Notes: a model not told the origin generated them from the sequence alone. 64,000 nt of DNA from a bacterium (GCA_021817945.1 JAKAFL010000012.1:1-64000), one strand, 5' to 3'. Positions 31,050 through 41,625 are shown, numbered from the stretch's first letter. A program made the numbers and translations.

Positions 31050-31295
31050 ATGAGCATTGCCGCCCAGACTGTGGCCGAAATGATGGCCTTGCCGGAACAA
31101 GACCGGGCATTCCTTGCCCGTCAACTCATTGCCAGCCTCGATGACACCGTGGACGCGGATGGTGAGGCGCAATGGAACGAAGTCATTGACCGCCGTTCCC
31201 GCGAGATTGAGGAAGGCAAAGTCAGTTGTCGCCCGGTGGAACAGGTTATTGGGGACATCCGGCAAAAACTCCATGCACGTCGTCAGCCATCCTGA
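31050..31295 (+). CDS. Addiction-module antitoxin
   Basis: MSIAAQTVAEMMALPEQDRAFLARQLIASLDD....AQWNEVIDRRSREIEEGKVSCRPVEQVIGDIRQKL. Confidence 0.85.
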   Translation: MSIAAQTVAEMMALPEQDRAFLARQLIASLDDTVDADGEAQWNEVIDRRSREIEEGKVSCRPVEQVIGDIRQKLHARRQPS

Positions 31296-31563
31296 AGCCG
31301 ACGAGGAACTGGAAGCGGCGGTGCTCTGGTATGAAGAAAGGCAGCCCGGCCTGGGCGGCGACTTCCTTGAACAATTTGAACTCACGCTGCGCCGCATCGT
31401 GGCCGAGCCGGAACGCTGGCGCAAAATCCGGGGCGAGAACCGCAAGCTCAACTTCCACCGCTTTCCCTACGCCATCGTTTACAGTGTGCAGGCCGACGCG
31501 CTTTTCGTCAAAGCCGTGATGCACCTGCACCGCCGGCCGCTCTACTGGAAAGGCCGCGTGTGA
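31273..31563 (+). CDS. RelE/ParE-family toxin
   Basis: MHVVSHPEADEELEAAVLWYEERQPGLGGDFLEQFELTLRRIVAEPERWRKIRG...FPYAIVYSVQADALFVKAVMHLHRRPLYWKGR; overlaps the antitoxin 3' end. Confidence 0.9.
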   Translation: MHVVSHPEADEELEAAVLWYEERQPGLGGDFLEQFELTLRRIVAEPERWRKIRGENRKLNFHRFPYAIVYSVQADALFVKAVMHLHRRPLYWKGRV

Positions 31564-31744
31564 GCCGCCGCATTTGGGCATTTCCAGAACCACCACCATT
31601 CAAGGAACATATTTGTCATATTGATTCAAGCGTGGGTTTGGCGGAAAACGGCCACCAATTTTTACAGCTTTTGAAGAAAGCCCACATCGCTTGGTACAAA
31701 TGGTCTTTGCGCTCCCGCCCCCACGCGACCTCCCGCACGAAGGC

Positions 31745-31773
31745 TTGGCAAAAAACAACCCTCCCTATATGCT
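31745..31773 (+). promoter_or_regulatory. Putative sigma70-type promoter for tRNA-Arg
   Basis: TTGGCA (31745-31750), 17-bp spacer, TATGCT (31768-31773), just upstream of the tRNA. Confidence 0.4.
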
Positions 31774-31785
31774 GGCGGGGTCGAG

Positions 31786-31861
31786 GCTCCCGTAGCTCAA
31801 ATGGATAGAGCAGCAGTTTCCTAAACTGCCTATCACGGTTCAATTCCGTGCGGGGGCACCA
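31786..31861 (+). tRNA. tRNA-Arg (anticodon CCT), CCA encoded
   Basis: GCTCCCG/CGGGGGC acceptor, D-arm GCTC...GAGC, anticodon arm GCAGT TTCCTAA ACTGC, T-arm CACGG TTCAATT CCGTG, ACCA 3' end. Confidence 0.95.
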
Positions 31862-31998
31862 TTTTTCACCAGGCCATCCCGCAGCCCGCCGCCTTCACTA
31901 CCGCATTCTCCGTCTCCTCGCTCCCTGCGCGCGGCCCATGCCGGTCCCGGGGGAATGGCGGGCGGTGTTTTTTCTTTTTTGAGGTGCCTGCCAGTGGC

Positions 31999-32649
31999 AT
32001 GATTCGGGCCATGGGCATTTCCCCCCGTCAGTTTGAGCAGATGAAGGATCGCGTCTCAGGCCGCGGTCCGCGCGGGGGCATGGACCTTTTGGGGGTGCAG
32101 GGCAACCTGGCTGCCAGCCTGGTGCCTGGAATCGTCCTGGGTGTGGACCCATCCCTGCGGGGAACCGGGTACGGCATCATTCGATTTGGCAAATCCGCGC
32201 AGTCCCTGGGCCAGGGCGCGCAAGGGGAAGTCCTGGCGCAAGGCACCATCCGCTGTCCACGGGATTGGGAAAGGTCGCGCTGCCTGGCCATGATCTCCAC
32301 CACCCTCCGGGAAATCGTCCGGTTGCACCGGCCCGAGGTGTGCGCGGTGGAAGGTTTGTTTTTTGCCCAGAACCTTCGCACCGCCCTGATCATGGGCGAG
32401 GCGAGGGGCGCGGCGATGGCCGTGGCCGCCGAGGCGGGCCTGCCCATCCATGAAATCGCCACCCGCAAGGTGAAGCAGGCGGTGGTGGGGTATGGCGCTG
32501 CACAAAAGGCGGCGGTGGCCAAAATGGTGCAGCGCATGCTGGCCCTGGCTGAGGTGCCGGAGCCTGACGCAGCGGATGCCCTGGCCCTGGCCCTGACGCA
32601 TTTCCGGGATTATTCCCGCCATCGCCTAGGCTCTCTCAAACGAATTTAA
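31999..32649 (+). CDS. ruvC: Holliday junction endodeoxyribonuclease RuvC
   Basis: VLGVDPSLRGTGYG; CAVEGLFFAQNLRTALIMGEARGAA; start codon uncertain. Confidence 0.92.
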   Translation: MIRAMGISPRQFEQMKDRVSGRGPRGGMDLLGVQGNLAASLVPGIVLGVDPSLRGTGYGIIRFGKSAQSLGQGAQGEVLAQGTIRCPRDWERSRCLAMISTTLREIVRLHRPEVCAVEGLFFAQNLRTALIMGEARGAAMAVAAEAGLPIHEIATRKVKQAVVGYGAAQKAAVAKMVQRMLALAEVPEPDAADALALALTHFRDYSRHRLGSLKRI

Positions 32650-32716
32650 GCATGCACCATTTAAAATTCCAACCGCATCCCGCCCCCGTTGTGGCCGTCC
32701 AAGCCAGGAGGGGGCC

Positions 32717-33319
32717 ATGATATCCTTCCTCCAAGGCAGGCTGGTGGAGTCCCTGCCCACGCAGGTGGTGGTGGACGTGGGTGGCGTGGGTTATGAGGCG
32801 CTTATCCCGCTTTCATCCTACGACAAACTGCCGGAACAGGGTCAGCCGGTGAAACTGCTCACCCAGCTTGTGGTGCGGGAGGATGCGCATGTCCTGTACG
32901 GATTCATGAGCGCGGCGGAACGGGATTTGTTCCGCGCCCTGGTTCAAAACGTGAGTGGAATAGGTCCCAAGACCGCCTTGAACATTCTCAGCGGAATGCC
33001 GGTGGCGGAATTTCGCGCGGCGGTGTCCCAGGGCAACGTGCAGGCGCTGGCCGGCATCACCGGGGTGGGCCGCAAGACGGCCGAGCGCATCGTGGTGGAG
33101 TTGCGGGATAAAATGTCCCTGGCGGAGGGCGCTGCGGCGGGCGCGGGCCGCGCGGGTGGGGCGGCAGGGGACCAAAGGGTGCAGGATGCGGCGCTGGCCC
33201 TGATGGCCCTGGGGTTCAAGCCGGCTGCGGCGCAGGAAACGGTCCGTGCCGCCGAAGCCATGCTGGGCAAGGACGCCTCGGTGGAGGAATTGGTGCGGGC
33301 CAGTCTCAAAAAAGGCTGA
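32717..33319 (+). CDS. ruvA: Holliday junction DNA helicase subunit RuvA
   Basis: MISFLQGRLVESLPTQVVVDVGGVGYEALIP; GIGPKTALNILSGMP; GVGRKTAERIVVELRDK. Confidence 0.95.
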   Translation: MISFLQGRLVESLPTQVVVDVGGVGYEALIPLSSYDKLPEQGQPVKLLTQLVVREDAHVLYGFMSAAERDLFRALVQNVSGIGPKTALNILSGMPVAEFRAAVSQGNVQALAGITGVGRKTAERIVVELRDKMSLAEGAAAGAGRAGGAAGDQRVQDAALALMALGFKPAAAQETVRAAEAMLGKDASVEELVRASLKKG

Positions 33320-33322
33320 GTC

Positions 33323-34036
33323 ATGGGGGCAAAGCCATCCATGCCGCCGCGCAGAACGGGACCCGGCGCGGTTCAGCCCAATGCCCCGCGCTGGCATCAG
33401 CGTCTGCTGGCGCTTCTCCTCTGGCTGCTCGTGGGCGCCCTGTCCAAGACACTGCGCTATCGCATTCAGGATCCCCATGGTTTTCTGGCCGGCAAGAATG
33501 ATGAACCGATGATTTTTTGTTTCTGGCACAATCGCCTGGCGTTGTGCGTGGAGTTGTTCCACCGGTTCCGCAAGCGGCAACGGACCGGTCCGGGCGTGGC
33601 CGGGCTGGTGAGCGCAAGCAGGGATGGGGCCTTGTTATCAGCCATCTTCGAGCGGTTTGGCGTGGTGCCGGTGCGCGGCTCCAGCAGCCGCCGCGGCGCC
33701 CAGGCCCTGCTGGAACTCACCACATGGTCCGAGCGCGGTTTTGACCTGGCCATCACGCCGGATGGCCCTCGCGGACCGCGCTATGCCATGGCGGAGGGAG
33801 TGGCCGCCCTGGCCAGCCTCACCGGCCGCGCCATCCTGCCCGTGTCCTACGGGTTGAAACGGAAAATAACCCTGAATAGCTGGGACGGCTTCCAAATCCC
33901 GATCCCATTCACACGCTGTGATGTGGTCCTGGGCAGGGTTTTTCAGGCCCCCGCCTCCAGCCTGGCCGATGACGCTGAACGGGAAAAGTTCAGGCAATCC
34001 TTGGAGGCGGAATTGCGATCCATCACCCGGGATTAA
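33323..34036 (+). CDS. DUF374 lysophospholipid acyltransferase-like protein
   Basis: FCFWHNRLALCVELF...LVSASRDGALLSAIFERFGVVPVRGSSSRRGAQALLEL...AITPDGPRGPRY. Confidence 0.88.
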   Translation: MGAKPSMPPRRTGPGAVQPNAPRWHQRLLALLLWLLVGALSKTLRYRIQDPHGFLAGKNDEPMIFCFWHNRLALCVELFHRFRKRQRTGPGVAGLVSASRDGALLSAIFERFGVVPVRGSSSRRGAQALLELTTWSERGFDLAITPDGPRGPRYAMAEGVAALASLTGRAILPVSYGLKRKITLNSWDGFQIPIPFTRCDVVLGRVFQAPASSLADDAEREKFRQSLEAELRSITRD

Positions 34037-34129
34037 TCCATCGAAACCGACCTTCATGAATCCATTTCCCAGTTACACAGGGTCGTGCGGCGGCCTGTGC
34101 CGCAGGCCGGAACGGCTGCCTTGCGCCTT

Positions 34130-36439
34130 ATGATTGCCCGGGTGAGTCTTGAGCTGGCGTTGAACAAGGAGTTTGACTACGTGGTGCCTGCGGACCTGGC
34201 CGGACGCGTGGAGGTGGGCAGCCGTGTGCAAGTGCCGTTTGGCGCCCGGGTCCTGCCGGGCGTGGTCACCGCCGTGGCCGAGGAATCGGCTCATGCCCGC
34301 CTTAAATCCATCATCAAGGTGATTGGAAACCAGGCCCTGGTCACGGAAAAGGTCATGCGTCTGGCGCGGTGGATGGGGGAGTATTACTGTTGTGCGCCCG
34401 AGACCGCGCTCAAGGCGGTTTTGCCGGAGGCGGTGCGCCGCGAGGATGCCTCCTGGAAAGAGCGCCTCGTGGCCCGGCTCAATCCATCCGGCGCAGGCGT
34501 GGCCTTGACCAAAAGGCAGAAGGAAATTGTCGGAATTTTGCAGGAAAGGGGCGCCATGCCGCTGGCTGCGCTGGTGGCCCAGGCCGGCTCCACCACGGCA
34601 ACCATCCGCAAGCTGGAGGACCTGGGTGCCCTGGAATTGGCCAGTGAAATTGCCGAGCGCGATCCCCATGCGCACGAGCAGACCGTGCCTTCGCAGCCCC
34701 TGGCCTTGAACCCCGCCCAAGCCGCCGCCCTGGCACGTGTGGTGCGGGCCATGGAGAATAAATCGGGCGGCGCCTTTCTGCTGCACGGTGTCACCGGGTC
34801 GGGAAAAACAGAGGTGTACCTGCAAGCCATCACCCGCGCGCTCGAACTGGGCGGCGGGGCGATCGTGCTGGTGCCGGAGATCGCCCTCACGCCGCAGACG
34901 GTGGAGCGGTTCAAGGCCCGGTTCAGCCACGGGACCATGCAGACCCGCGTGGCGGTGCTGCACTCCCACCTCAGCCAGGGAGAGCGCCACGATGAATGGC
35001 ACAAAATCCGCCAGGGCCGCGCGCGCATTGTGATCGGTGCCCGGTCCGCCATTTTTGCCCCCGTGGAACCGCTTGGCCTGGTGATCGTGGATGAGGAGCA
35101 CGAGCACACCTACAAGCAGGAGGAGATGCCCCGGTACCATGCGCGCGATGTGGCCATCATGCGCGGGCGCATGGAGCAGTCCGTGGTCCTGCTCGGCTCC
35201 GCCACGCCCTCGATGGAAAGTTATGCCAACGCCCGGCAGGGCCGTTACGAGCTGCTTGAGATGCCCGACCGCGTGGATGACCGCCGACTGCCCCGCGTGC
35301 GCGTGGTGGACATGCGCCAAACCGCGCGGCAGGACAAGGCTCCGCCCACTTTCTCACCCCAACTCAAGGAGGCCATCCTCCAGCGCCTGGAACGCAGGGA
35401 GCAAACCATCCTCTTTCTCAACCGCCGCGGTTATTCCAGCTCGCTTCAGTGCCCAAAGTGCGGCTTTGTGGCCCAGTGCCCCCATTGCAGCATCAGCCTG
35501 ACCTATCATCGCACCGAGCAAAAGCTGGCCTGCCACGTGTGCGGCCATGCGGAAAAGGCCCCGCATGTCTGTCCGCAGCCCAAGTGCGCCCATCCGGGAA
35601 TCCGATTTGCCGGAACCGGCACCCAACGAGTGGAGGAAATCCTCGCGCGCCTGTTTCCCCACGCCCGCGTCCGCCGCATGGATGCCGATACCATGCGGCG
35701 AAAGGATGATTACCGGACCGTGCTGGGGGAATTCCGCAGTGGCAAGACAGACATCCTGCTGGGCACACAGATGATTGCCAAGGGCCTGCATTTCCCCAAC
35801 GTCACCCTTGTGGGCATCATTTATGCCGACCTGGCCTTGTACCAGCCGGATTTCCGGGCCGGGGAGCGCACCTTCCAATTGCTGACCCAGGTGGCGGGCC
35901 GGGCCGGGCGCGGCGATGTGGAGGGCGAGGTGTTTGTGCAGGCCTTTGCGCCATTTCATCCAGCCATCCAATATGCCCGTCGCCACGATTTCCAGGGCTT
36001 TTATGAACAGGAAATGGAAATGCGCGCGCAACTGCGCTATCCGCCGCATGGTCGTCTGGCCCTGATCACCCTCAAAAGCCGGAGCGATGAAAAGGTCAAG
36101 GCTGCGGCGGCCAATTTGCGCCAGCAAATGGACAAGCCCCTTGCCGCACAAGGCGGAAAAACCGGGGGAACCACGGCGGATTTATTTGAAGCCGAACCGG
36201 CGGTCAAACCAGGCGGGTCGAACAAGCCCGGGTGCGACCGTCCGCCTGCGGACCTTCTCATCTCCGGCCCGGCTCCGGCGCCCTTGTTGAAGGCTGAGGG
36301 TTTTTACCGCCATCAAATCCTCCTGCGCACCCGGGCCATGACCGCCCTGAGCCGGTACCTTGCCTGCCTGATGACCCAATGGCCCGTGCCGCCGGAGGTG
36401 TCCGTGGGGGTGGATATTGATCCCGTGGACATGAGTTGA
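34130..36439 (+). CDS. priA: Primosomal protein N' (replication restart helicase PriA)
   Basis: GVTGSGKTEVYL, DEEHEHTYKQEEMPRYHARDVA, zinc-finger CPKCGFVAQCPHCSISLTYH, GTQMIAKGLHFPNVTLVG. Confidence 0.95.
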   Translation: MIARVSLELALNKEFDYVVPADLAGRVEVGSRVQVPFGARVLPGVVTAVAEESAHARLKSIIKVIGNQALVTEKVMRLARWMGEYYCCAPETALKAVLPEAVRREDASWKERLVARLNPSGAGVALTKRQKEIVGILQERGAMPLAALVAQAGSTTATIRKLEDLGALELASEIAERDPHAHEQTVPSQPLALNPAQAAALARVVRAMENKSGGAFLLHGVTGSGKTEVYLQAITRALELGGGAIVLVPEIALTPQTVERFKARFSHGTMQTRVAVLHSHLSQGERHDEWHKIRQGRARIVIGARSAIFAPVEPLGLVIVDEEHEHTYKQEEMPRYHARDVAIMRGRMEQSVVLLGSATPSMESYANARQGRYELLEMPDRVDDRRLPRVRVVDMRQTARQDKAPPTFSPQLKEAILQRLERREQTILFLNRRGYSSSLQCPKCGFVAQCPHCSISLTYHRTEQKLACHVCGHAEKAPHVCPQPKCAHPGIRFAGTGTQRVEEILARLFPHARVRRMDADTMRRKDDYRTVLGEFRSGKTDILLGTQMIAKGLHFPNVTLVGIIYADLALYQPDFRAGERTFQLLTQVAGRAGRGDVEGEVFVQAFAPFHPAIQYARRHDFQGFYEQEMEMRAQLRYPPHGRLALITLKSRSDEKVKAAAANLRQQMDKPLAAQGGKTGGTTADLFEAEPAVKPGGSNKPGCDRPPADLLISGPAPAPLLKAEGFYRHQILLRTRAMTALSRYLACLMTQWPVPPEVSVGVDIDPVDMS

Positions 36440-36603
36440 ACCCGAAAAACGAAATTGAAAGGGGCAAGATGTGGCAAGATGCTGGAGCGGAAACTCTTTG
36501 GAAAAATCGGAACCATACCCGAAGCGGTCTGTTGAGATATTTTCAAAGAGTTTACACCCAAAAGATTGGCGCAGATTGGCCTTTTGAATTTCGTTTTTCG
36601 GGA
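36439..36603. repeat. Family-1 palindromic repeat, copy D (long form)
   Basis: Begins at the last base of the priA stop: ACCCGAAAAACGAAATTGAAAGG ... CCTTTTGAATTTCGTTTTTCGGGAT. Confidence 0.88.
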
Positions 36604-36632
36604 TGAAATGGGCACCGAGGTTCATCCTCCGT

Positions 36633-38504
36633 TCAGCCTCTGGCGGTGGCCCGGGTAAACTCGTCATGCAGCCGTGCGTACAGTCCTTGTTTTTGCAATA
36701 GCGAGTCATGCGTGCCGCGCTCTGCGATCCTGCCCCGGTCCAGGACCAGCACCAGGTCGGCTTTTCGAATGGTGCTCAGGCGGTGGGCCACGATGAAGGC
36801 GGTGCGCCCGCGCAGGAGCCGCTCCAAGGCCCGTTGCAGCCGCGCCTCAGTCACCGAATCAATCGCGCTGGTGGCCTCGTCCAAAACCACGATCCTGGGA
36901 TTGGCCAGCATGGCGCGCGCAAAACAAATCCATTGCCTCTGCCCGAGGGAAAGGGAGGCCCCGCGCTCCGCCACGCGGGTGTGCAAGCCCTCGGGCAGGT
37001 CTTTCACCAAATCCAGGCAATCCAGCTCCGCCAGCACCCCCAGGACATCCTCCACGCTTGCATCCGGGCGCGCCAGACGCAGGTTCTCCAGCACCGTGCC
37101 GGTGAATAAATAATTGTTTTGCGGCACCGACCCCATCTGGCGCCTCAGGGATTGGGTGGAGACCGCCGTCAGGTCCACCCCATCCACCCGGATGATGCCG
37201 TCCGTGGGGAGATAAAACTTTTGCAGCAGGGCGGCCAGCGTGGTTTTGCCGCTCCCTGTGTGGCCCACCAGGGCCACAGACTGTCCCGGCAGGGCTGTGA
37301 AGGTGATGTCAGCCAGGACCGGTCGGCCGGGTTGGTAGTGGAAATGGACATTCTCAAAATCCACCCTTCCCTCAATGCGGCCCAGGGGTTTGGCCTCTGG
37401 CGCATCCTGCCAGTCCGGCGGCTCATCCATGAGCCGGAAAAGCCGCTCCGCCCCGGCCATGGCCGTGAGCGCCTGGTTCAGTTGGTTGCCAATCACCTGC
37501 ACGGGATCAAAAAACAGGCTGGCCAGGAAGAAAAACATCACCACGTCTCCTTCATCCATGTGCATCCAGCCATGCCAGCGCAAGGCGCCGTAGCCCCCCA
37601 GCAGGACCATGGCGCCCAAAAATAACTGGCTCTTTAATTGCAGCAGCGGCACAAATACCGCCGATGCCTGGGCCACCCCCACGTTGTTCTCCCCGTGGCG
37701 GTTCACAAGGCGCCCAAAAAAATCCGAATTCAAATCCTGCCGCACAAAAGCCTGCGTCACCCGCACGCCCCCCACCGACTCTGCCAGCGTGGAGGAAACA
37801 CGGCTCCAGGATTCCTGCACCCGGCGGGTGCGCCGGGCCATTTCAACCTGGTAATTGCGGTTCACCACCCAGATGGCCGGCGCCAGCGCCAGCATCAGCA
37901 CAAACAATTTCCAGTCATACCACGCCATCAATGCGGCGGACACCGCCATCTGCAAAACCTGCACCACCAGCACGAACGCCACGTCCTGCACCCCCGCCCG
38001 CACGCTGTCAATATCCGAGGTCATCCGGCTGATCAACCGTCCGAATTTGGTCCGGTTATAGAAGCCCATGGGCATGGACAGCACGCGCGCAAACAAGTCC
38101 CGGCGCAGGTCATGCACCACCGCCTCGCCCAATTCCAGCGCATACCGCTGCCGGAAATGAAAACCCCCCACCGTGGCCAGCGCCAGCGCCAGGTACCCGG
38201 CGGCATAGAGCGTTATGCCATGCCAGTCCCGGTGCGCAATCGGCCCGTTGAGAGTGCACCCGATCAACCAGGCCAGCGCCGGCAATTGGCAGCCCCGAAC
38301 CAGCGTGAGCGCGAACAATGCGTTGCGCCGGCGCGCATGGGGAATGGTGTAATGATGCAGCCGCCGAATCAGCCCCAGGGAAAGCGGCGCCTTGTCCGGC
38401 TCCCGCTCCGCGGCGTCATTGTAATGCGTGATCGCCTCGCGGTTCGAGAAATGCCCCGCGTCCTCCCGGCTCTCACGCCCATTGTCCTTTTCCCTGCTCT
38501 TCAT
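36633..38504 (-). CDS. ABC transporter, fused permease/ATP-binding protein (exporter type)
   Basis: TM domain plus [18 protein letters not shown] (Walker A), [25 protein letters not shown]. Confidence 0.92.
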   Translation of the reverse strand: MKSREKDNGRESREDAGHFSNREAITHYNDAAEREPDKAPLSLGLIRRLHHYTIPHARRRNALFALTLVRGCQLPALAWLIGCTLNGPIAHRDWHGITLYAAGYLALALATVGGFHFRQRYALELGEAVVHDLRRDLFARVLSMPMGFYNRTKFGRLISRMTSDIDSVRAGVQDVAFVLVVQVLQMAVSAALMAWYDWKLFVLMLALAPAIWVVNRNYQVEMARRTRRVQESWSRVSSTLAESVGGVRVTQAFVRQDLNSDFFGRLVNRHGENNVGVAQASAVFVPLLQLKSQLFLGAMVLLGGYGALRWHGWMHMDEGDVVMFFFLASLFFDPVQVIGNQLNQALTAMAGAERLFRLMDEPPDWQDAPEAKPLGRIEGRVDFENVHFHYQPGRPVLADITFTALPGQSVALVGHTGSGKTTLAALLQKFYLPTDGIIRVDGVDLTAVSTQSLRRQMGSVPQNNYLFTGTVLENLRLARPDASVEDVLGVLAELDCLDLVKDLPEGLHTRVAERGASLSLGQRQWICFARAMLANPRIVVLDEATSAIDSVTEARLQRALERLLRGRTAFIVAHRLSTIRKADLVLVLDRGRIAERGTHDSLLQKQGLYARLHDEFTRATARG

Positions 38505-40348
38505 GCGTCCATGAGTTGCAGCAGGGCCGTTTCGCGATACGGCCCGGGCCGCCGCACCAATTCATCGTGGCTGCCTTGGGCCGCAATCCGGCCCCCTTCC
38601 AGGACCAGGATCGTGTCCGCCCGGCGCAATAAATTCAGCCGGCTGGAAACCATGAAAGTGGTCCGGCCAGCCATGGCCCCCTGCAAGGCCGCCACAATTT
38701 CATTCTCCGTGCGTGAATCCACCGAGGCGGTGGGGTCATCCAGAATCAATAGCGGGGGTTGCAGGAGAAGCGCCCGCGCCAGCGCCAGCCGCTGCCGCTG
38801 GCCGCCGGATAAATCCACCCCGGATTCGCCCAGCACCGTTTCATAGCCATGCGGCAGGTCCCGTATGAAATCATGCGCCGATGCCAGCCGCGCCGCCTCC
38901 TCTATTTCCTCCATGCTGGCGCGCGGGTTGCCAAAGGCGATGTTCGCCGCCACGGTGTTTGAAAATAAAAAACTTTCCTGGTAAACCAGCCCCACCTGCC
39001 GGCGGTATGCATCCAGGTCCAAATCCCGCAAATCCCGGCCATCCACAAGCACACGGCCTCCTTTGGGATCGTAAAAACGCGGAATCAGGCTCAACAGCGT
39101 GCTTTTGCCCGAGCCGGTCAAACCAAAAATACCCACCTTCCACCCCGGCTGCACTTGGAAGGAAATTTCGCGCAAAACGGGCTCCCCGGCAAGATGCTCA
39201 AACGTGACTTGCTCAAAAGTCACCGCCCCGCGCAATCGTCCCGGTTGCACCGCCCCCGGACGGCTGGCCACATCCAGCGGCGTGTCCAGCACCTCGAAAA
39301 CCCGGCGCGCAGAGGCGAGACTCTGCTGGACCGAGTTGGCAATGGTGGAAACATTCGCCACCTGGCCCGTGAACTGTTGCAGAAGTCCCGCAAAAACCAC
39401 CAGCCCGCTCCCCAGGGCAATCCGCCCATGCAAATATAGCCAGCCGCCATAAAGAAAAAGAATCACCAGGCTCAACTGGGATAAAAGCTGTGTCCCCGGA
39501 GTGAAAATGGACAGATTCAAAAAAATCCGGCGCTGCTGCGAGCTGACCCGGTCATTGGCCTCCTCAAACCGTTTTCGCTGCAAATCCTCGGCCGCAAAAC
39601 CTTTCACCGTCTGCATCCCCCGCACCGTCTCGCTGAAAAGAAGGATCATGTCATCCGTCAGCTCGCGGTTGCGAAGGTATTCCGGACGCAGCCGGGCCGA
39701 ATAAAACCGCGCCACCCCCCAGAGCGGAATCGTCACGGATAGACAGGCCAGGGTCAGCCCCGGTTGAATCCGCCACATGAAAAACCCATACGTCAACAGG
39801 GTGATGGCCATGTTGATGCCCTGCAGCAGAACTCCATCCACAAACAACCGCGTGTTCTGGACGTCGCCTGTCACCCGGTTGAAAATGGAGTTCGAACCAT
39901 GCACGTCAAAGAAACGGAAACTGAGCCGCTGCAAACGGGCGTACAATTGCGTGCGCAGGGCGGGCACCATCTCGCCCTGGGAAAGCCGGGCGGTGGTCAT
40001 GTTGTACTCGTAGGTCAGCCACGCCCGCAGCACCGCCTGCGCCGCAATCCCCGCCGTCAGGGCCGCCACGATTTCCAGTGGTGTCCAGTTCCCCGGCGGA
40101 TGCCAGCCCAGGGGATAGACCGGCGGGGGCAGCGTGGCATCCAGCGCGTGGCGGATGACGTCAATGGCCGATCCCAGCAACTGCAGCCCGGTGATGCCCA
40201 GCAACAGCAAACCCGCCGCCTGCAGCACGGATACAATGCAATCCATGCGGAATTGCCAGGCTATTCCCAGAAGCCGCCAAGCCAGTTTTCCAGGGGAATA
40301 CGGGTTGGAATCTTCGCCTTTTCGACCATCTTTTTGCTTTAAATCCGG
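38501..40348 (-). CDS. ABC transporter, fused permease/ATP-binding protein (exporter type)
   Basis: GLTGSGKSTLLSLIPRFYDP, LSGGQRQRLALARALL, DDPTASVDSRTE; 4-nt overlap with the downstream partner. Confidence 0.92.
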   Translation of the reverse strand, partial: PDLKQKDGRKGEDSNPYSPGKLAWRLLGIAWQFRMDCIVSVLQAAGLLLLGITGLQLLGSAIDVIRHALDATLPPPVYPLGWHPPGNWTPLEIVAALTAGIAAQAVLRAWLTYEYNMTTARLSQGEMVPALRTQLYARLQRLSFRFFDVHGSNSIFNRVTGDVQNTRLFVDGVLLQGINMAITLLTYGFFMWRIQPGLTLACLSVTIPLWGVARFYSARLRPEYLRNRELTDDMILLFSETVRGMQTVKGFAAEDLQRKRFEEANDRVSSQQRRIFLNLSIFTPGTQLLSQLSLVILFLYGGWLYLHGRIALGSGLVVFAGLLQQFTGQVANVSTIANSVQQSLASARRVFEVLDTPLDVASRPGAVQPGRLRGAVTFEQVTFEHLAGEPVLREISFQVQPGWKVGIFGLTGSGKSTLLSLIPRFYDPKGGRVLVDGRDLRDLDLDAYRRQVGLVYQESFLFSNTVAANIAFGNPRASMEEIEEAARLASAHDFIRDLPHGYETVLGESGVDLSGGQRQRLALARALLLQPPLLILDDPTASVDSRTENEIVAALQGAMAGRTTFMVSSRLNLLRRADTILVLEGGRIAAQGSHDELVRRPGPYRETALLQLMDA

Positions 40349-40456
40349 CATGAGCGCGAACCTCCAGCATGCTTTAATCCGGACTGTGAATCGAATCAAA
40401 AAATTGCCGTCCACGCATCGCGCGGAGCAGGGCGGGGGAGGGGTGCGTTTCCGCTG

Positions 40457-41425
40457 TCAGGCATTTAGAAAAAACTGGCGCTGGCGCTTGCTGATGGGCA
40501 TTTCCAGTTTTTCCATGACCTGGAGGAAATCCTCCCAGACGGCGCGTTTGATGGAAAGTGACTGGTTTCGCAGCAGGTAGGCCGGATGGAAGGTTGGCAT
40601 GAGGGGAATGCCCCGGTAGGTTAGCCATTTGCCGCGAAGATTGGAGATGACATCGCCCGGCCCCATCAAGCCTTCCACAGCCACCGTGCCCAGCGCCACC
40701 AGCACTCCGGGCTTGATGATGTCTATCTGGGAATGCAGGTAGGGCAGGCAGGTTTCCATTTCTTCCGGCCGGGGTTTGCGATTGCCGCTGTCCTGGCCGG
40801 GGGTGTCCGGGCGGCATTTCAAAATATTCGTAATGTAGATGTCGCCGCGATCCAGGCCGGTGGCCTGGATGATTTTGGTGAGAAGCTGGCCGGCGCGCCC
40901 CACGAATGGTTCGCCTTGTTCATCTTCATCCGCCCCGGGCGCTTCCCCCACCAGCATCAGCCGCGCATCCGGGTTGCCCACGCCAAAAACCACCTGGGTG
41001 CGGGAGGCCGCCAGATGCGCGCATCGTGTGCAGGCCAGCGCCTTTTGTTGCAGAGCCAGGATGGCTGCTGCCTTGGTCTTTTGGGCTTTGGAGGATGGCA
41101 TGGGTTGGGTGTCTGGGATGTCTGTAATGGGATTGGCCGGTTTCTCCACCGCTGCCGGCGCGGCTTGAAACCGGGCCGGGGGTGCGGTTGGAGTCGGGGA
41201 TGCCGTTTGGTTCGCGGGTGCTGGCTCGCGTTCGGGCCGGATCGTTATCCGGGGGTGTGCCGCCTCCGGTTTGGCCGGTGGAAGATTCCCTCCCACACGC
41301 GATGCAGGCAGCCTGAGGGCTTTCAAGGTTTCTGCCGAGACATTCACATGCCCCACCCCGCGCTCGCGCAAGGTTTCCAAGTGCCGGATGGTGGCATCCA
41401 GCAGGGGGTCAAATGTCCCGTTCAT
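40457..41425 (-). CDS. Family 4 (Fe-S) uracil-DNA glycosylase
   Basis: [59 protein letters not shown]-like; [11 protein letters not shown]. Confidence 0.92.
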   Translation of the reverse strand: MNGTFDPLLDATIRHLETLRERGVGHVNVSAETLKALRLPASRVGGNLPPAKPEAAHPRITIRPEREPAPANQTASPTPTAPPARFQAAPAAVEKPANPITDIPDTQPMPSSKAQKTKAAAILALQQKALACTRCAHLAASRTQVVFGVGNPDARLMLVGEAPGADEDEQGEPFVGRAGQLLTKIIQATGLDRGDIYITNILKCRPDTPGQDSGNRKPRPEEMETCLPYLHSQIDIIKPGVLVALGTVAVEGLMGPGDVISNLRGKWLTYRGIPLMPTFHPAYLLRNQSLSIKRAVWEDFLQVMEKLEMPISKRQRQFFLNA

Positions 41426-41625
41426 GCCGTCATATTAACCGCATCCACCCGCAAAGCCATCAGGAATTGACCCCCTCCCAGTCATCGCCTGTTTTTTCAA
41501 TCCTCGCGCAAATGGCGCGTACCATTTTGCGCAAATCAATCTTGACCTTCCAGTTGAATAAACAACAATGCCCGCGTCACTGATCGTTACCCAAAACATC
41601 ACCCAATCCCATACCCAATCCAAAC

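Noticed and set aside
34073-35320. 415-aa minus-strand ORF
   Set aside because: Antisense to priA, which has all expected helicase motifs; the shadow ORF has no recognisable domain.
31984-36439. Missing ruvB next to ruvC-ruvA as an anomaly
   Set aside because: ruvB is often encoded elsewhere; not informative without the whole genome.
37638-38846. 402-aa plus-strand ORF
   Set aside because: Antisense to the two ABC exporter genes; no protein-like pattern.
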